The notes: generated from the letters alone by a model not told the origin. Shown: positions 24,221 through 35,646, numbered from the stretch's first letter. The stretch: 64,000 nt of DNA from Microglena sp. YARC (GCA_022414725.1 CM039464.1:23649532-23713531); one strand, 5' to 3'. A program made the numbers and translations.

Positions 24221-26295
24221 TCAGCTAGGGAAGTTATGCCCAAGGGGATGAGGGTTTTGAGAAGGTTGGGGGAATGGTGTGTTGGGGTAAGTCCGGGAGG
24301 GAGTCTTGAAGGGGTTGAGTAGGGTTTCATCCTCCATATGGATTTGGATGGAGGCTCTTTTGAGGATGTGCATTTGCCTGGCCAAGGTAAAGTATTGAAG
24401 TGTGTGGCTGGGCAAGGTAAGAGGATCCATACCCTGGAGCATAGCAGCTTCTTTGTGGAGGAGGGCTGTAGTGAGCCTGCCTAGTTTCCCCGTGTCGTTG
24501 AGGGACCTAGTGAGGTGGGCTGCTGTAATTTGAGCATAGTCCACCATTAGGGAGGGGATACCCAATCCTGCCTGTCCCAAGGGGAGGCAGACACTAGCAG
24601 TTGGGAATGAGGGGTGTAGGTCACAGCATTTTTTAGCCAGGGTCCATAAGGCCTTGTCTAAGATGCCTATATCCGAGTAGCTGTAGGGTGCTACAGTCAT
24701 AGGGTAGGTGATGGCAGGTTTAATACACGTGGTGATGAGTCTGAGACATTGGAGAGGGGTGGCGCCTTTTGGTTTGGCAGTGGTGAGGATTTGGTGTCCT
24801 TTACTATGTATGAGGGCCAAGGCTTGTTTCATGAGGGGTCTCCAGTTTAGGGTGAGGCTAACCGGCACCCCTAGATACTTGTATGGTTCATTTGGGGAAG
24901 GTATGTAGCCCATGTGTCGTTAATGAGGATGGTGTTGTGGAGAAGTTTGGTTAGGGCCTTGTGGTTGGTGGGATCCTTGGGGTGGGAGCCATGCAATATG
25001 CCAGTGATCATGCATTTACCCCCGTTAAGAGGAATCCCAGACCAAGTACTGAATTGTTGCACTTTAAGGCATTGTACCTCGAGGTTGTCTGCTGTGTTAG
25101 TGACCACACTGGTGTCATCAGCATATCCTAGGCTACCTGTTTTATCTTTGGTCAGTATTGGATGTTGAGGTAATGCCTTGCTTGTATCCTCTGCCCCGGC
25201 TTGTAGCCATCTGAGGAGAGGTTCGATGAAGATGATGAAGAGTAGGGGGAGAGGGGTGTCACCTTGGATGGTGCCTCTTGTGATTTGAATTGGTTTGCCT
25301 TGAGTGTTGTTGAGGTACATGTGGGTAGTAGCCCCGTTGTAAATTCCTTTCACTGTTTCAATGACATCTACCGGGATTCCAAGGTCGTACATAGTTTGGA
25401 GCAGCTTGTCATGGTCCACCATATTAAAGGCAGATGAGAAGTCAAAGTAGCAGCAAAACAGGTCTCTTTTTGAGTGGGCCGCATCCTCGATGTCATGTAG
25501 GAGGTGGGTGAGCTGCCTATGGGTGCTTCTGTTCTGTCTGAATCCCTCTTGGGAGTCACTGAGGACTTGGTATTGGTCCAAGTATTTGGACATCACTGTT
25601 GTAACCATGTTAGTCCACAATTTACCCATCGTGTTGTTGAGGCCAATAGGTCTGTAGTGGTTGGCTTGGGTGGGGTCTCCTTTCTTGTAAAGCATGATGG
25701 TGTTGGAGGTCTTCCAGCAAATGGGGTGTAGCCGGTGATCCACATAAGCCCAAACATTTTATGTATGGTGTGGTGCCAAGACCAGGGAGGCAGGTTAGTA
25801 GTTCATTGGGATTCCGTCTGGGCCAGCCTGTTTGCTGTTTGCTACGTGTTGGATGCATGTTTGGTAATTAGAGAACTCCATGAGGTAGGGTAGGATGGGG
25901 TTGGAGTGTTGGTGGGGTTGGGCCTTGGTTTCTAGGGAGAATGTGTCTAGCAGAGAGGCCCATGGAGGGGGGGCGGTCTGTCTGTCTTGGGGTAGGTATT
26001 TGCCGGTGCACGTGTGGTGAGGGGGGGCCATCAAGTGTCCCATGTGCTCCCCCAAGATGTCCAGGAGGTCATTAGTGGACGTTTTGTGTTGGCCAGTGGT
26101 GGGGTATTGGAGGGTCTGGGGTGACGTCGGATTATCAGAGGTTTTGAAGATGTTTCTGTGGGCTTGTTTAGGTTTGTTGGATAGTTGGGTCATGAAGGCT
26201 GCTTTGCCAGTGGCGGTAGCTGTTTGTCTGCTGTTTGTGAGAATTCTCCGGAGGGCAAGGAGGGCCTCATCGAGGGATATATTGATTGCCGCCAA
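24221..26295 (-). pseudogene. LINE reverse transcriptase, frameshifted
   Basis: On the minus strand, AGPDGIP (about 25815), HYRPIGLNNT (about 25640), SQEGFRQNRSTHRQL (about 25530), CYFDFSSAFNMVDH (about 25440), TRGTIQGDTPLPLLF (about 25260) and the catalytic YADD (25114-25125) appear in order, followed by GIPLNGGKC and KYLGVPVSLTLNW (about 24860). This is a complete RT palm in non-LTR style. Frame breaks lie near 25795 and 24890. The order and spacing equal those in the plus-strand LINE at 36340-37330. Confidence 0.85.
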
Positions 26296-26360
26296 GAGTG
26301 AGGCATGGTCTGAGGCAAGCTGGATATGGGTGAGGGTGGTAGGATGGTTATGGCATGTTT

Positions 26361-27568
26361 CTAGGAGAGTAGAATGGCGGTGTGATAGGAGTTGGGGTCG
26401 GTGGTTAGGATTTTCCTGTACGTCTTAAGCTGTTGGATATGGGAGTTGATTTTGGCGTGGGCTTTGCTCTTCTTTCTGTCAAAGAAGTGCCCTGGGATTT
26501 GGTTCCTGGTAGGGCAGGTTTCAAACATAGTGGTGAGGGCCATCCTAATAGGTTCCATAATCTGGTTGCTGAGATGGTCGAGGTCTAATCCTTTTGCAAG
26601 GAGAGTGTGTTTGACTTGGTGGAGGTTGGATGGGAGGGAATTGTCTCCTATGAGGTTGGTGGCCTGGTCCCACCAGTCCCTGATGGTTTGGGTGTGTTCC
26701 ATGAAAAAGGTAGTGTGCGTTTCTTCAATGGCCTTTCTAATGGCGTTCATGGAAGCCTTGCTGACGGGGGTGACTAGTTGTTGGGGTCTAGGAGGGGGGG
26801 TGTCAGTCAGGGGTATGGGAAGGTAAATAGGGGGGATAATTTGGTGGAGGGCCATGTGGTCTAGGTATCCTCCGACCTCCCTGGTCTTTTCACTAATATG
26901 GGGGTGGAGGGGGTTGGGGCAAGGGGAGATGAGGATGTCATCGATTCTGCTGTGGTGCTCGAGGTTGCCTTCCTGGTAGCAATGGAAGGTGGGTGCTCTA
27001 GTGAAAGGGTTGGTGGGGTGGAGGTTGAGTTGGGAGCACATAGATATGTGATGTTGGTCTGTGTGGGAAGTGGCGTGGGTAGATCTATCTGAGGGAAAGA
27101 GGGTTGCATTCCAATCCCCTCCACAGAGTGTGGTGTGATCGGGCTTTTTGGTGTGAGTCCCGATGTATGTATAGGCGGCTTGCCGTTGCTGGGGTTGGTC
27201 ATGGGGCATGTAGACGCCTATGATGTGTGTAGGAGTTGGGGTGGTTGAGCCGAAGGTGATGTGCACCAGGCAAACCAGCCAGGTCTGCATTGACTTCATG
27301 GTGGACGGGGGGGCCTAATTGCTTGTGGGTGAGGATTATGACCCCTCCTTTACCGTGGTTGTTGTCCGGGGTTTTGGCCACACTACTGTGGTGAAGGAGT
27401 ATTGGGGAGTTCCTTCTTGATGAATTGGATGAAGGAGAGGCAGGAGACCAGTTTGGTTTCTGTAAGAATAGCCACATCAGGTTTGTGGTCTAGGATGTGA
27501 TTGAGAATTAGCTCCCAGGAGCTCCTCAGCCCTCTGCAGTTGAGGAGTAGAAAATGTATGTTATCCAT
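26361..27568 (-). pseudogene. LINE APE-type endonuclease, frameshifted
   Basis: Reading from 27568 leftwards: LLLNCRGL, AILTETKLV, then (after a frameshift near 27430) GKGGVIILTHKQLG, then from 27299 GVYMPHDQP, CGGDWNATLF, HSRIDDILIS and LDHMALHQ. These are the exonuclease III/APE motifs (N, E, GDWN, R-DxIL, DH). A linker of about 190 residues runs to 26361 and includes CPTRNQIPGHFF, the position where the plus-strand LINE begins. Confidence 0.75.
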
Positions 27569-27844
27569 GTAGTAGTGGGGTGACTGGGCATGGTGGGTGG
27601 GTTGTTGGGCAGGTCCATTATCCTTAGGGGTAAAAGGAATGGTTGGTTTAAAGCATGTTTGTTTGAGCTTCTTAGCCTGTTGGGGGGGGGGGCTCCCTTG
27701 GAATTGGTGGTGGTAGAGGTGGGGGGGGAAAAGTTGTGGATTGGTGTTTGTTTGAGTTCAATGTTGGGGTCCCAGGTTTTGCGAGTGTTTCAGATGCTTG
27801 TTGGGGTGCCTGATATTTTTTTTTGGTGGGGGGGGTGCTCTGTG

Positions 27845-30232
27845 TTACCACGTTTTTTCAGGTTGGTGACAGTTGAAGGGCAGCATCTCCTCTATCGCAG
27901 TCCATTTGCGTGTTGGGGGGGGATGTGCGATCGGCGGGCTGGCGTCCTTCATCATGGTATCTTCCATGTTGGGTTGTGAAGGCATGGGTTTTGTAGGAGT
28001 TGTAGTAGGGGTTGTGTCTATAGTATCCATCGTCGCAACGTCAAGATGGTATTGGGGGTCCAAAAATCTCATGTCTGCGCTCTCTTTTTTAAGGATGAAG
28101 ATGTTCCCATATAGGGCCTGCCAGGCTCCCGGTGTGGAGTCCAAGGGGATTGGCGAGAGGTTTTCTGAGTCTATCCAATACCAGATGTTATGGTATTTTT
28201 TTAGACAACCAGCATGTTTATATGCGATTGGGAGGGGGGTGGTAAAGTGCAAGATACATTTACTGTGTCCTTGCAGACGTTGGAGGATTTGGTCTTTGCT
28301 ACTGCCAGGTAGGATCCCAAGGTTGTAGGGTTCATCAGGGATAAGGTCGTGCGGGTTTGGGTGTTCCGGATTATAATCAGGTTGTACGATTCGGTGAAGT
28401 ATTCCCATCTGGGGGCATTCGGTGTGCATGTAGGCCTGCATCAGCATATTAGTAAAATTCCCCCTGCGAGGGATGAAGTGGTTCGGCCAAACACACAGGT
28501 CATTACGGGTTGCCTTGAGTATCCGGTGATGTCTCTCCCCAAATTTGAATATTTTTTCTGTGTCGACATATGGTCCACCGAGATAGGCATTGATGGCGTG
28601 CACTTGGCAGTGGCATCGAACTTGTTTCTCAATGTATGGTAGGATAGCACTCAGGGTTGGGTCTAAGGCAACATCTCCCATGTCGCAGTCCATTCGTGTG
28701 TTTTGGGGGGAGGTGCGTTGGGGTGAGCTGGTGTCCTCCATCATGGTATATTCCATGTTGGTTAGCGTAGGCATTGGGTTCGGAGGGGTTGTATCTTTGG
28801 TAACAGCCGACGCATTACCAAGCTGGAATTGGGGGTCCAAAAACCTCATGTCTGCGCTCTCATCTTTAAGGATGAGGATTTGCCCATATATGGCCTACCA
28901 GGCGCCCGGTGTGGAGTCCAAGGGGATGGGCGAGAGGTTTTCTGAGTCTATCCAATACCTGGTGTTATGGTATTGTTTGAGACAGCCGGCATGTCCATAT
29001 GCGGTTGGGAGGGGGGTGGTAAAGTGCAAGATACATTTATTATGTCCTTGTAGACGTTCCAGGATTTGTTTTTTGCTGCTACCAGTAGGATTCCAAAGTT
29101 GTAGGATTCAACAGAGGAAAGGTTGTGGGGATTGGTGTGTTCAGGGTTATAATCGGGTTGTGCAATTTGGTGGAGTATGCCCATCTGGGGGCATTCAGTG
29201 TGCATGTAGGCCTGCATCAGCAAATTTGAAAAATTCCGCTGAGGTGAAGTGAAGCGGCCTAACACCCAGGTCGCTTCGGGTTGCTTTGAGTATTTGGTGA
29301 TGTCTCTCCCCAAATTTGAAAATTTCCCCTGTGTTGACATGTGGTCCACCGAGGTAGGCATTGATGGCGTGCACTTGGCAGTGGCTTGAGATATGTTTCT
29401 CAATGTGTGGTAGGATAGTGCTTAGGGCCGGGATTGTGGGCTGGCCTTGCTGAGGTGGGGTGCGCTTTCCTCCTCTACATGTCGGGTCATGGGGGGGCTG
29501 GAGATAGGCATTGAATGCGTATTTTTGAATAAGTATGTCCCTAATACAGGTGGGGGCGAGGAGACGTTCTTTATTTTTTGTGTGCGTTGCACCGAGGCAC
29601 CGTCTCTGTAAGGAGACCCTGTAGGCCATCCAGTGTAGCCACGGAAGAATGTTCCAAAGGAGCCACCAAATCAACCGAGTTGATTCCGAATCAAGGGGGG
29701 GTGTGTGCCACGTATCCCAGGACAGAGTCAAGTTAATGGCTTTAGTGGTACTATTTGGGATGGGAGAGGTGGGCATGGGGCTGATGTGGTACTGGGGGGT
29801 AGTACACTCAATTACAAATTGAGGTGTGTCGAAGTGGTCCATGTGACTTAGGTCTTGCGAGACCGTGGAACTGGGGTCAGGCGCTACACCATTTTTTATG
29901 TTGAGAGCCAGAATCTTCGCCAGCTTGCTGGGCTTGTTACTTCGGCATGGCAGAAGGGTGAAGTGGCTGTTGGTCCACAGGTACTTCTTGTTTGCTTTAC
30001 TTCCCAGCTTTATGAGGGGGTCCCCTATAGATTTGGAGGGTTTGGAGTGGGATTGGTTAAGGGGGTGTTCGCGTGCCCGGGGTTTGAGGTGAGGGCCTTG
30101 GGGTAGGGCCTTATGGTTACGTCCTCTTGCGGAGGATATGGGGAGGAGGTCTCTTGATAGAGGCATAGAGTAGGGCAGGAAGTCCCTCTGTTGAGACATA
30201 GGTTGGGGGTGGTAGGTTGTTGGTTGAGGCAT
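27845..30232 (-). CDS. LINE N-terminal region with two tandem cysteine-protease-like domains
   Basis: Two related domains lie head to tail. Each has CQVHAINAYLGGP (Cys codons at 29378-29380 and 28607-28609, exactly 771 bp apart), FKFGERHH.ILKATR, QAYMHTECPQMGILH and YHN..YWIDSENLSPI, ending in ADMRFLDPQ. Cys-Gln-x-His near the start and a His before a W/R-YWID strand suggest a papain-like fold (OTU/Josephin type); the published Dualen family also carries a cysteine protease. The first copy has a frameshift near 29220 and R for the first W. The 771-bp spacing is 257 codons, so the duplication is in frame. The exact protease family is inferred. Confidence 0.6.
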
Positions 30233-31690
30233 AGGTTGGGGGTGGTAGACTCAGGGTAGAGGCATAGGGTGGGGGTGGTAGACTCAGAGTAGAGGCATAG
30301 GGTGGGGGTGGTAGACTCAGGGTAGAGGCATAGGTTGGGGTGGTAGACTCAGGGTAGAGGCATAGGTTGGGGTGGTAGACTCAGGGTCGAGGCATAGGTT
30401 GGGGGTGGTAGACTCAGGGTAGAGGCATGAGTTGGGGGTGGTAGACTCAGGGTCGAGGCATAGGTTGGGGGTGGTAGACTCAGGGTAGAGCATAGGTTGG
30501 GGGTGGTAGACTCAGGGTAGAGGCATAGGGTGGGGGTGGTAGACTCAGGATAGAGGCATAGGTTGGGGTGGTAGACTCAGGGTGGAGGCATAGGTTGGGG
30601 GTGGTAGACTCAGGGTAGAGGCATAGGTTGGGGGTGGTAGACTCAGAGTAGAGGCATAGGTTGGGGGTGGTAGACTCAGGGTAGAGGCATCGGTTGGGGG
30701 TGGTAGACTCAGGGTCGAGGCATAGGTGGGGGTGGTAGACTCAGGGTAGAGGCATAGGTTGGGGGTGGTAGACTCAGGGTAGAGGCATAGGGGGGGTGGT
30801 AGACTCAGGGTAGAGGCATAGGTTGGGGGTGGTAGACTCAGGGTAGAGGCATAGGTTGGGGGTGGTAGACTCAGGGTAGAGCATAGGTTGGGGGTCGTAG
30901 ACTCAGGGTAGAGGCATTGGGTGGGGGTGGTAGACTCAGGGTAGAGGCATGGTTGGGGGTGGTAGACTCAGGGTAGAGGCATAGGTTGGGGGTGGCAGAC
31001 TCAGGGTAGAGGCATAGGGTGGGGGTGGTAGACTCAGGGTAGAGGCATAGGTTGGGGGGTGGTAGACTCAGGGTGGGGCATAGGTTGGGGGTGGTAGACT
31101 CAGGGTAGAGGCATAGGTTGGGGGTGGTAGACTCAGAGTAGAGGCATAGGTTGGGGGTGGTAGACTCAGAGTAGAGGCATCGGTTGGGGTGGTAGACTCA
31201 GGGTCGAGGCATAGGTTGGGGGTGTAGACTCAGGGTAGAGGCATAGGTTGGGGGGTGGTAGACTCAGGGTAGAGGCATAGGGTGGGGGTGGTAGACTCAG
31301 GGTAGAGGCATAGGTTGGGGTGGTAGACTCAGGGTAGAGGCATAGGTTGGGGGTGGTAGACTCAGGGTAGAGGCATAGGTTGGGGGTGGTAGACTCAGGG
31401 TAGAGGCATGGGGTGGGTGTGGTAGACTCAGGGTAGAGGCATTGGGTGGGGGTGGTAGACTCAGGGTAGAGGCATAGGTTGGGATGGCAGACTCAGGGTA
31501 GAGGCATAGGTTGGGGGTGGTTAGACTCAGGGTAGAGGCATAGGGTGGGGTGGTAGACTCAGGGTAGAGGCATAGGTTGGGGGTGGTAGACTCAGGGTAG
31601 AGGCATAGGTTGGGGGTGGTAGACTCAGGTAGAGCATAGGGTGGGGTGGTAGACTCAGGTAGAGGCGTAGGTTGGGGGGTGGGAGACTCC
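30186..31690. repeat. 33-bp minisatellite inside the LINE
   Basis: About 45 copies of a 32-33 bp unit (GGTGGTAGACTCAGGGTAGAG plus GCATAGGTTGGG). At 33 bp the minus strand encodes an 11-residue repeat, PESTTPNLCLY. Several units have lost one base and shift the frame. The repeat lies between the N-terminal segment (31700-31962) and the protease region of the LINE, so it may be an expanded coding repeat. Confidence 0.9.
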
Positions 31691-32571
31691 GTACCTGGAA
31701 AGTACTCAAGTCCACTTAGGCTTTTGAGGAGTCCAAGCCCGCCGTGGCTCTCCATAGTGATGGATCCGAGCAAGTTGAAAGGGAAAAAAACGGCTTGAGT
31801 GTTGGGTAGTAAACCAGTTGAGGGCATGAAGATGAGATAAAGGGGGCTCTGGCTGCTGGTCGAGAAGGACGTGGTTCTAACATCTCTAGAGTTAAGGTGA
31901 TGGTTGCATATCTGATCAGTGACAGCAGGCAGGCTAGGTATGATCGTGTTGTCGGCGACCATTTTTTACGGTCCAGGGATGATGATAATAATTATTGATG
32001 GTATGTGGCAGGCAGGTAAGATCGTAGCTCCTATGAGTTTGATAGGTAGCTCGAGACTTGTCGTGAGCATGAGGTTGATCGGGGAGTGAGATTTGGAGCC
32101 CCGTAGGCCGAGACGCATCGTATTGGTTATGGTTAGTGTTAGGGTAGAAAGCAGAAAGGGGCATGTGCTTGTGAGCAGAAGTTGAGTAAGGGAAGAGAGA
32201 GCAGCGTAAGAGGAGAGAGCAGCGTGTTGAGTGAGCATCAGGGTAGTGTTGCTAGGATAGCGGGAGGCACATTGGAGGGAAACGGGGTGGAGAGGAGCGC
32301 ATTGACTCCTACTATCCGCGTAAATCTGATTCCGCGTAGCTTTGAGGTCGCAGATTGGGGACCAACCTGTGCTTCCGTTCTCCTGGCTATGAAGTTGGTG
32401 CGTGGGGTAACAGAGCGCGTGGGGGGTGTTTTCGAAAGTGGATTGGTATTGTCGAGTGGATTTGAAAAACTGGCAGAAATTAGCAGGGTCCATGAATTGA
32501 TTGGCGCCGCGAACAGTGGTTGTCAAGGGTCGGCAATAAGAGGCGTTAAGCCCCAGGGTGCTCCAGTTCAT
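31691..32571 (-). CDS. LINE N-terminal segment, unrecognised
   Basis: Two overlapping minus-strand frames (31966-32571 and 31297-31962) precede the minisatellite. They are Ser/Thr/Pro/His-rich and I recognise no domain. By position this would be the 5' end of the LINE, encoding an ORF1-like or linker part. Confidence 0.35.
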
Positions 32572-33186
32572 ATGGTGACTGGCAGCGTCCCGATTTGAAA
32601 GAGCAGGTGTCTGTCCTGGAGTCCTGCATGGGGAAAAGGGGATTCGTTAGTGAGTTTCTCGATTGCATGGAGCCTTCGCTCCTGGCAGCGACCATCAAGA
32701 ATGCGCCAGGGATGTGCGCTTCGCATCCCCCCCTGTTGGGAAGTCCAGGGAGAGGCGCATTCTGTCCGGTAGTGCATACTTTCGGCTGCCCAGAGGTGCA
32801 GCTCGCTACCAAAGTAACCGTCTACCACCCTGCGACCACAGAAGTTGCTGCGAGTCGCGTCAGATGTTGTGGACGGCGACTTAGATAGCAGCATTGCCTC
32901 TGCAAAAGCATGAGCTCCTGTTTGGTTGCTGTTTCGGGAAGAGTTGACCGAAACTGCATGGAACAAAGAGCAGGTGGAAGCATTCGATAGCGCAGACGCA
33001 GGAGAATGCGAATATGCTACGCAAATGCTAAGAAGGAAAATGAGCAGCGAGAAAGTTACATCGGAAGTTCGAATGTTGAAAATGTATGTAAAATGTTCAG
33101 GAAAAACCACAGGCCCAATTCCACACACCATGCTTGTGATCAGGTCTGCTCAGTAACTTACCCCCCCTTCCTTCTTCCTCCCAACC
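32572..33186 (+). other. unassigned stretch between LINE and recombinase
   Basis: Plus frames at 32595-32888 and 32926-33156 have protein-like composition but no domain I know. A pyrimidine-rich tract ending in CCCCCATAG at 33193 just before the PHD finger looks like a 3' splice site. The stretch may be the 5' part of the recombinase ORF or LINE 5' sequence. Confidence 0.3.
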
Positions 33187-34381
33187 CCCATAGGATGTAC
33201 CATCTGCCAAGGCACCAAGGGAAGGATGCTTAGGTGCACCAATTGCGACCAGCACAGCCACCCCCAGTGCCTCAGCTTGGGCAGGAATGCCATGTCCTGT
33301 GGTACATTCAAGTGCCCAGCCTGCATCTTAATTGAGTGCAACCTCCACATCACTAGCGCCCAAGGCCAGCAAGGTGCTAGGAGGTTAGTGATGCTGGAGG
33401 GCTCAACCCTGGCTGTCAGTTCGCAAGACACTTATGCAAGTGCTCTTAAGCGTTACACCAGGCGCATGGCTGAGGTATACTTAATTACTGAGCAGGAGGC
33501 ACTCCCCCCTGGCCCCAAGGAACAAGTGCCACTGACGCTAGTAAAGCTGTTCATGTGTTGGGCGGCAGGTCACTACAAACCTGCCACCATTCAAACAACC
33601 CTGTCAGCACTAGCAGAATGGCACAGGTCTAAGGGACTGGACCTTCACACTCTGAACTCCAGTGTTGTGGGACAGCTCTCACAGGCCATCAGGGTGTTCC
33701 AGGGGCCTGAGGGAGTCTCCTCTGGCAAGCATGTAAGTCATATGTAAGTCCCTCATTATCAAGTGTCTGGAGACCATGAGGAAGCTGAAGACCCTGCAGC
33801 CCCACATGGAGGACTTGTTTACTAGAGACGCAGCTTGGCTAGTGATGGGTTTCTTTGGCCTCCTTAGAAGGAGTGAGCTTATTGCTTTGCGTTTGTCAGA
33901 TGTAGTGACTAAGAAGGATCATGTAGTTGTCCACAACAGACGCTCCAAAACAGACCAGGAAGGGAAGGGAGCCACTGTAGTGCTCCCAGCCCAGTGTAGG
34001 GACTCACTTAGAGTCAGGAGGATTATAGATGCCCTCTTACAGCTTAGAACCCGTCAGGGCGCCACGCCAGAGGACCACCTCATCACCGCCTGGGACCTAG
34101 ACTCCCTTAGCTTGTCTTCCTCCCCCCTTCTTTCAGGTCAGGCTTTGTCCTATCGACTAAAGTCTTATCTCACTGCTATTGCACACTCTCACCCCAAACT
34201 GGACATAGATCCAGATAGGTTTGCCATGCACAGCCTCAGACGGGGAGGTGTAGTAGCAGCTTGGGCTAATGGGGCAGACCTAGAGACTATTAGAACTCAA
34301 GGTAGATGGAAATCAGATGCCATTAAGGCATATCTGATCCCAGACCTTTCGGTCAAGTTGAACTTTGCCTCCAGCCTCTGA
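33187..34381 (+). CDS. PHD-finger tyrosine recombinase of the DIRS-like element
   Basis: The frame opens at CTICQG near 33196 with a C4HC3 PHD finger: CTIC, nine residues, CTNC, four residues, HPQC, then CPAC near 33315. A SAM-like core-binding segment follows (TYASALKRYTRR onward). After a small frameshift at about 33740-33750 comes the catalytic domain (33776-34381): GLLRRSEL (Arg I), RRSKTDQEG (Lys), HSLRRGG with His at 34229 (HxxR), GRWKSDAIKAYL (W in the second His position and the Tyr nucleophile). W in place of His is common in DIRS recombinases. It would excise and insert the circular cDNA in the nucleus. No standard start codon is evident; the N-terminus may be spliced. Confidence 0.8.
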
Positions 34382-34567
34382 GCCTAGCTTTTCCTTTCCC
34401 TCTCTTTTCTCTTGATACCCCATCACTTAGCCAAGCCTGCTGTCCCGTTACATGCTCCTTACTCCTACACCTTTCCCCCAGTCCCCCTTTACACTCCTTT
34501 CCTTTACTTGTGGGACTGATTCTTATTATCCTGAGGGCACGTGTGTGTGAAATTGCAGTGACTCTTG
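34382..34567. other. 3' untranslated stretch of the DIRS-like element
   Basis: Pyrimidine-rich sequence between the recombinase stop and the first right-hand repeat. No gene. Confidence 0.4.
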
Positions 34568-34821
34568 CATATGGTAGTAGCACAAAGACAGGCCTGAACA
34601 GTCTGGACTTACAAGCTAGATAGTGCAGTTGACTTTATTTAATGGTAAAAGCTGATAAGACCAGTAAAGCCAGCTAGTGGTGTGATATACCCCCTAATTA
34701 AGGGAAATATCACACACAAAGCTAAAACTTTACAAGGCCCAGCATACACCTTAGATATGTCTACTAGCACTTGTACCAATGGGGGCCCCATCTGAAAGAT
34801 CGCTGGACCTCTCGGGCAGTG
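34568..34821 (+). repeat. internal partial repeat (B block) of the DIRS-like element
   Basis: From GTAGTAGCACAAAGACAGG to CTCTCGGGCAGTG. It matches 18353-18601 and 35325-35574. It is separated from the full right repeat by 165 bp of sequence found nowhere else in the window (34822-34986). This gives a B-A-B arrangement on the right, similar to the split direct repeats of Ngaro elements, except that the left end carries A plus B. Confidence 0.8.
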
Positions 34822-34986
34822 TCTCAATGTCCAGCAAGCAGGCCCCCATACTTTTGCAAATATAAGTACTGACAATGATGAAGCCTGCATGTGCTTAATT
34901 TCCTCAACCCTTAAGGGTAAATTATATGTATTGGAAATATGAAAAAGCAACTGTAAGGAATCTGAGTCAACCGTCTGAATGCCGCA

Positions 34987-35576
34987 TTTCCCACACAGTA
35001 GTAGGTGAAATGGAGTATTCAGCCGCGCGACGTAAGATTCCGCAGGACGCATTCATATTTCAAATACCCGTAAACCCCCGGGCAAAACCAGGAGTAACCA
35101 CCGCCAGTGTTTTCTCAGCAGTACTGTCCTGCCCGGTATAAAATCAAGTGCACAGTCACTGGGGGCACTAAATTCTAGGTGCCCCAAGCTGCTGAGCCTT
35201 GATCTGAACCAAATTTCGAGTTCCCACCACCATCCCTCTGTCCCACAGGAGTTATATCTTCCAGAAGCTACCTGAGCCTCCCAGGGGAAGTGATTCTGTT
35301 ATTATTTGACAGTAGCGACTCTATTGGTAGTAGCACAAAGACAGACCTGAACAGTCTGGACTTACAAGCTAGATAGTGCAGTTGACTTTATTTAATGGTA
35401 AAAGCTGATAAGACCAGTAAAGCCAGCTAGTGGTGTGATATACCCCCTAATTAAGGGAAATATCACACACAAAGCTAAAACTTTACAAGGCCCAGCATAC
35501 ACCTTAAATATGTCTACTAGCACTTGTACCAATGGGGGCCGCATCTGAAAGATCGCTGGACCTCTCGGGCAGTGAT
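34987..35576 (+). repeat. right terminal repeat (A+B) of the DIRS-like element
   Basis: Runs from TTTCCCACACAGTAGTAGG to CTCTCGGGCAGTG and matches the left repeat over its length. The right junction is GGCAGTGATTTTT followed by AGTGTTTTTTAGG. Confidence 0.85.
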
Positions 35577-35578
35577 TT

Positions 35579-35646
35579 TTAGTGTTTTTTAGGTGCCGCA
35601 ACTCGAACTGGAACTGGAACTCAAACTTGGACTTGGTAATTTAGCT
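35579..35646. repeat. short repeat Y (SINE-tail type), copy 1
   Basis: AGTGTTTTTTAGGTGCCGC followed by (GAACTG)n and CTTGGACTTGGTAATTTAGCT recurs at 41976-42042. The second copy continues into CCAGTCAGCAATTTGGCTGC, the 3' domain of the SINE at 49985-50450. Confidence 0.85.

Larger units (their letters stand above)
20592..32590 (-). mobile_element. Dualen/RandI-like LINE, long copy with N-terminal protease region
   Basis: Read on the minus strand from about 32570 down to 20600, the domains are: a Pro/Ser-rich N-terminal region with a coded minisatellite, two tandem cysteine-protease-like domains, an APE endonuclease, reverse transcriptase, RNase H, a CCHC-like knuckle, and a C-terminal RPD...ELG restriction-like endonuclease segment. 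Combining APE and RLE with RNase H and a cysteine protease is the published hallmark of Dualen from Chlamydomonas. The element interrupts the DIRS-like element between RT-RH and recombinase. Frameshifts occur about every 0.5-1 kb. Exact ends are uncertain: the left end abuts a 12-base A run at 20581-20592, the right end is placed by the last minus-strand frame. Confidence 0.75.
17971..35576 (+). mobile_element. DIRS/Ngaro-like tyrosine-recombinase retrotransposon, with a nested LINE
   Basis: Seen: long terminal direct repeats (17976-18601 and 34987-35576), an extra partial copy (34568-34821), a decayed RT-RNase H (18726-20590) and a PHD plus tyrosine recombinase ORF (33187-34381). This order, RT-RH then YR, is that of DIRS/Ngaro elements, which integrate with a recombinase and make no target duplication. 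Without the Dualen-like LINE at 20592-32590 the element would be about 5.6 kb. Sequence at 41971-41975 joins flank X directly to the right flank and represents the unoccupied site; no target duplication is visible. Many frameshifts suggest it is inactive or badly sequenced. Confidence 0.75.
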
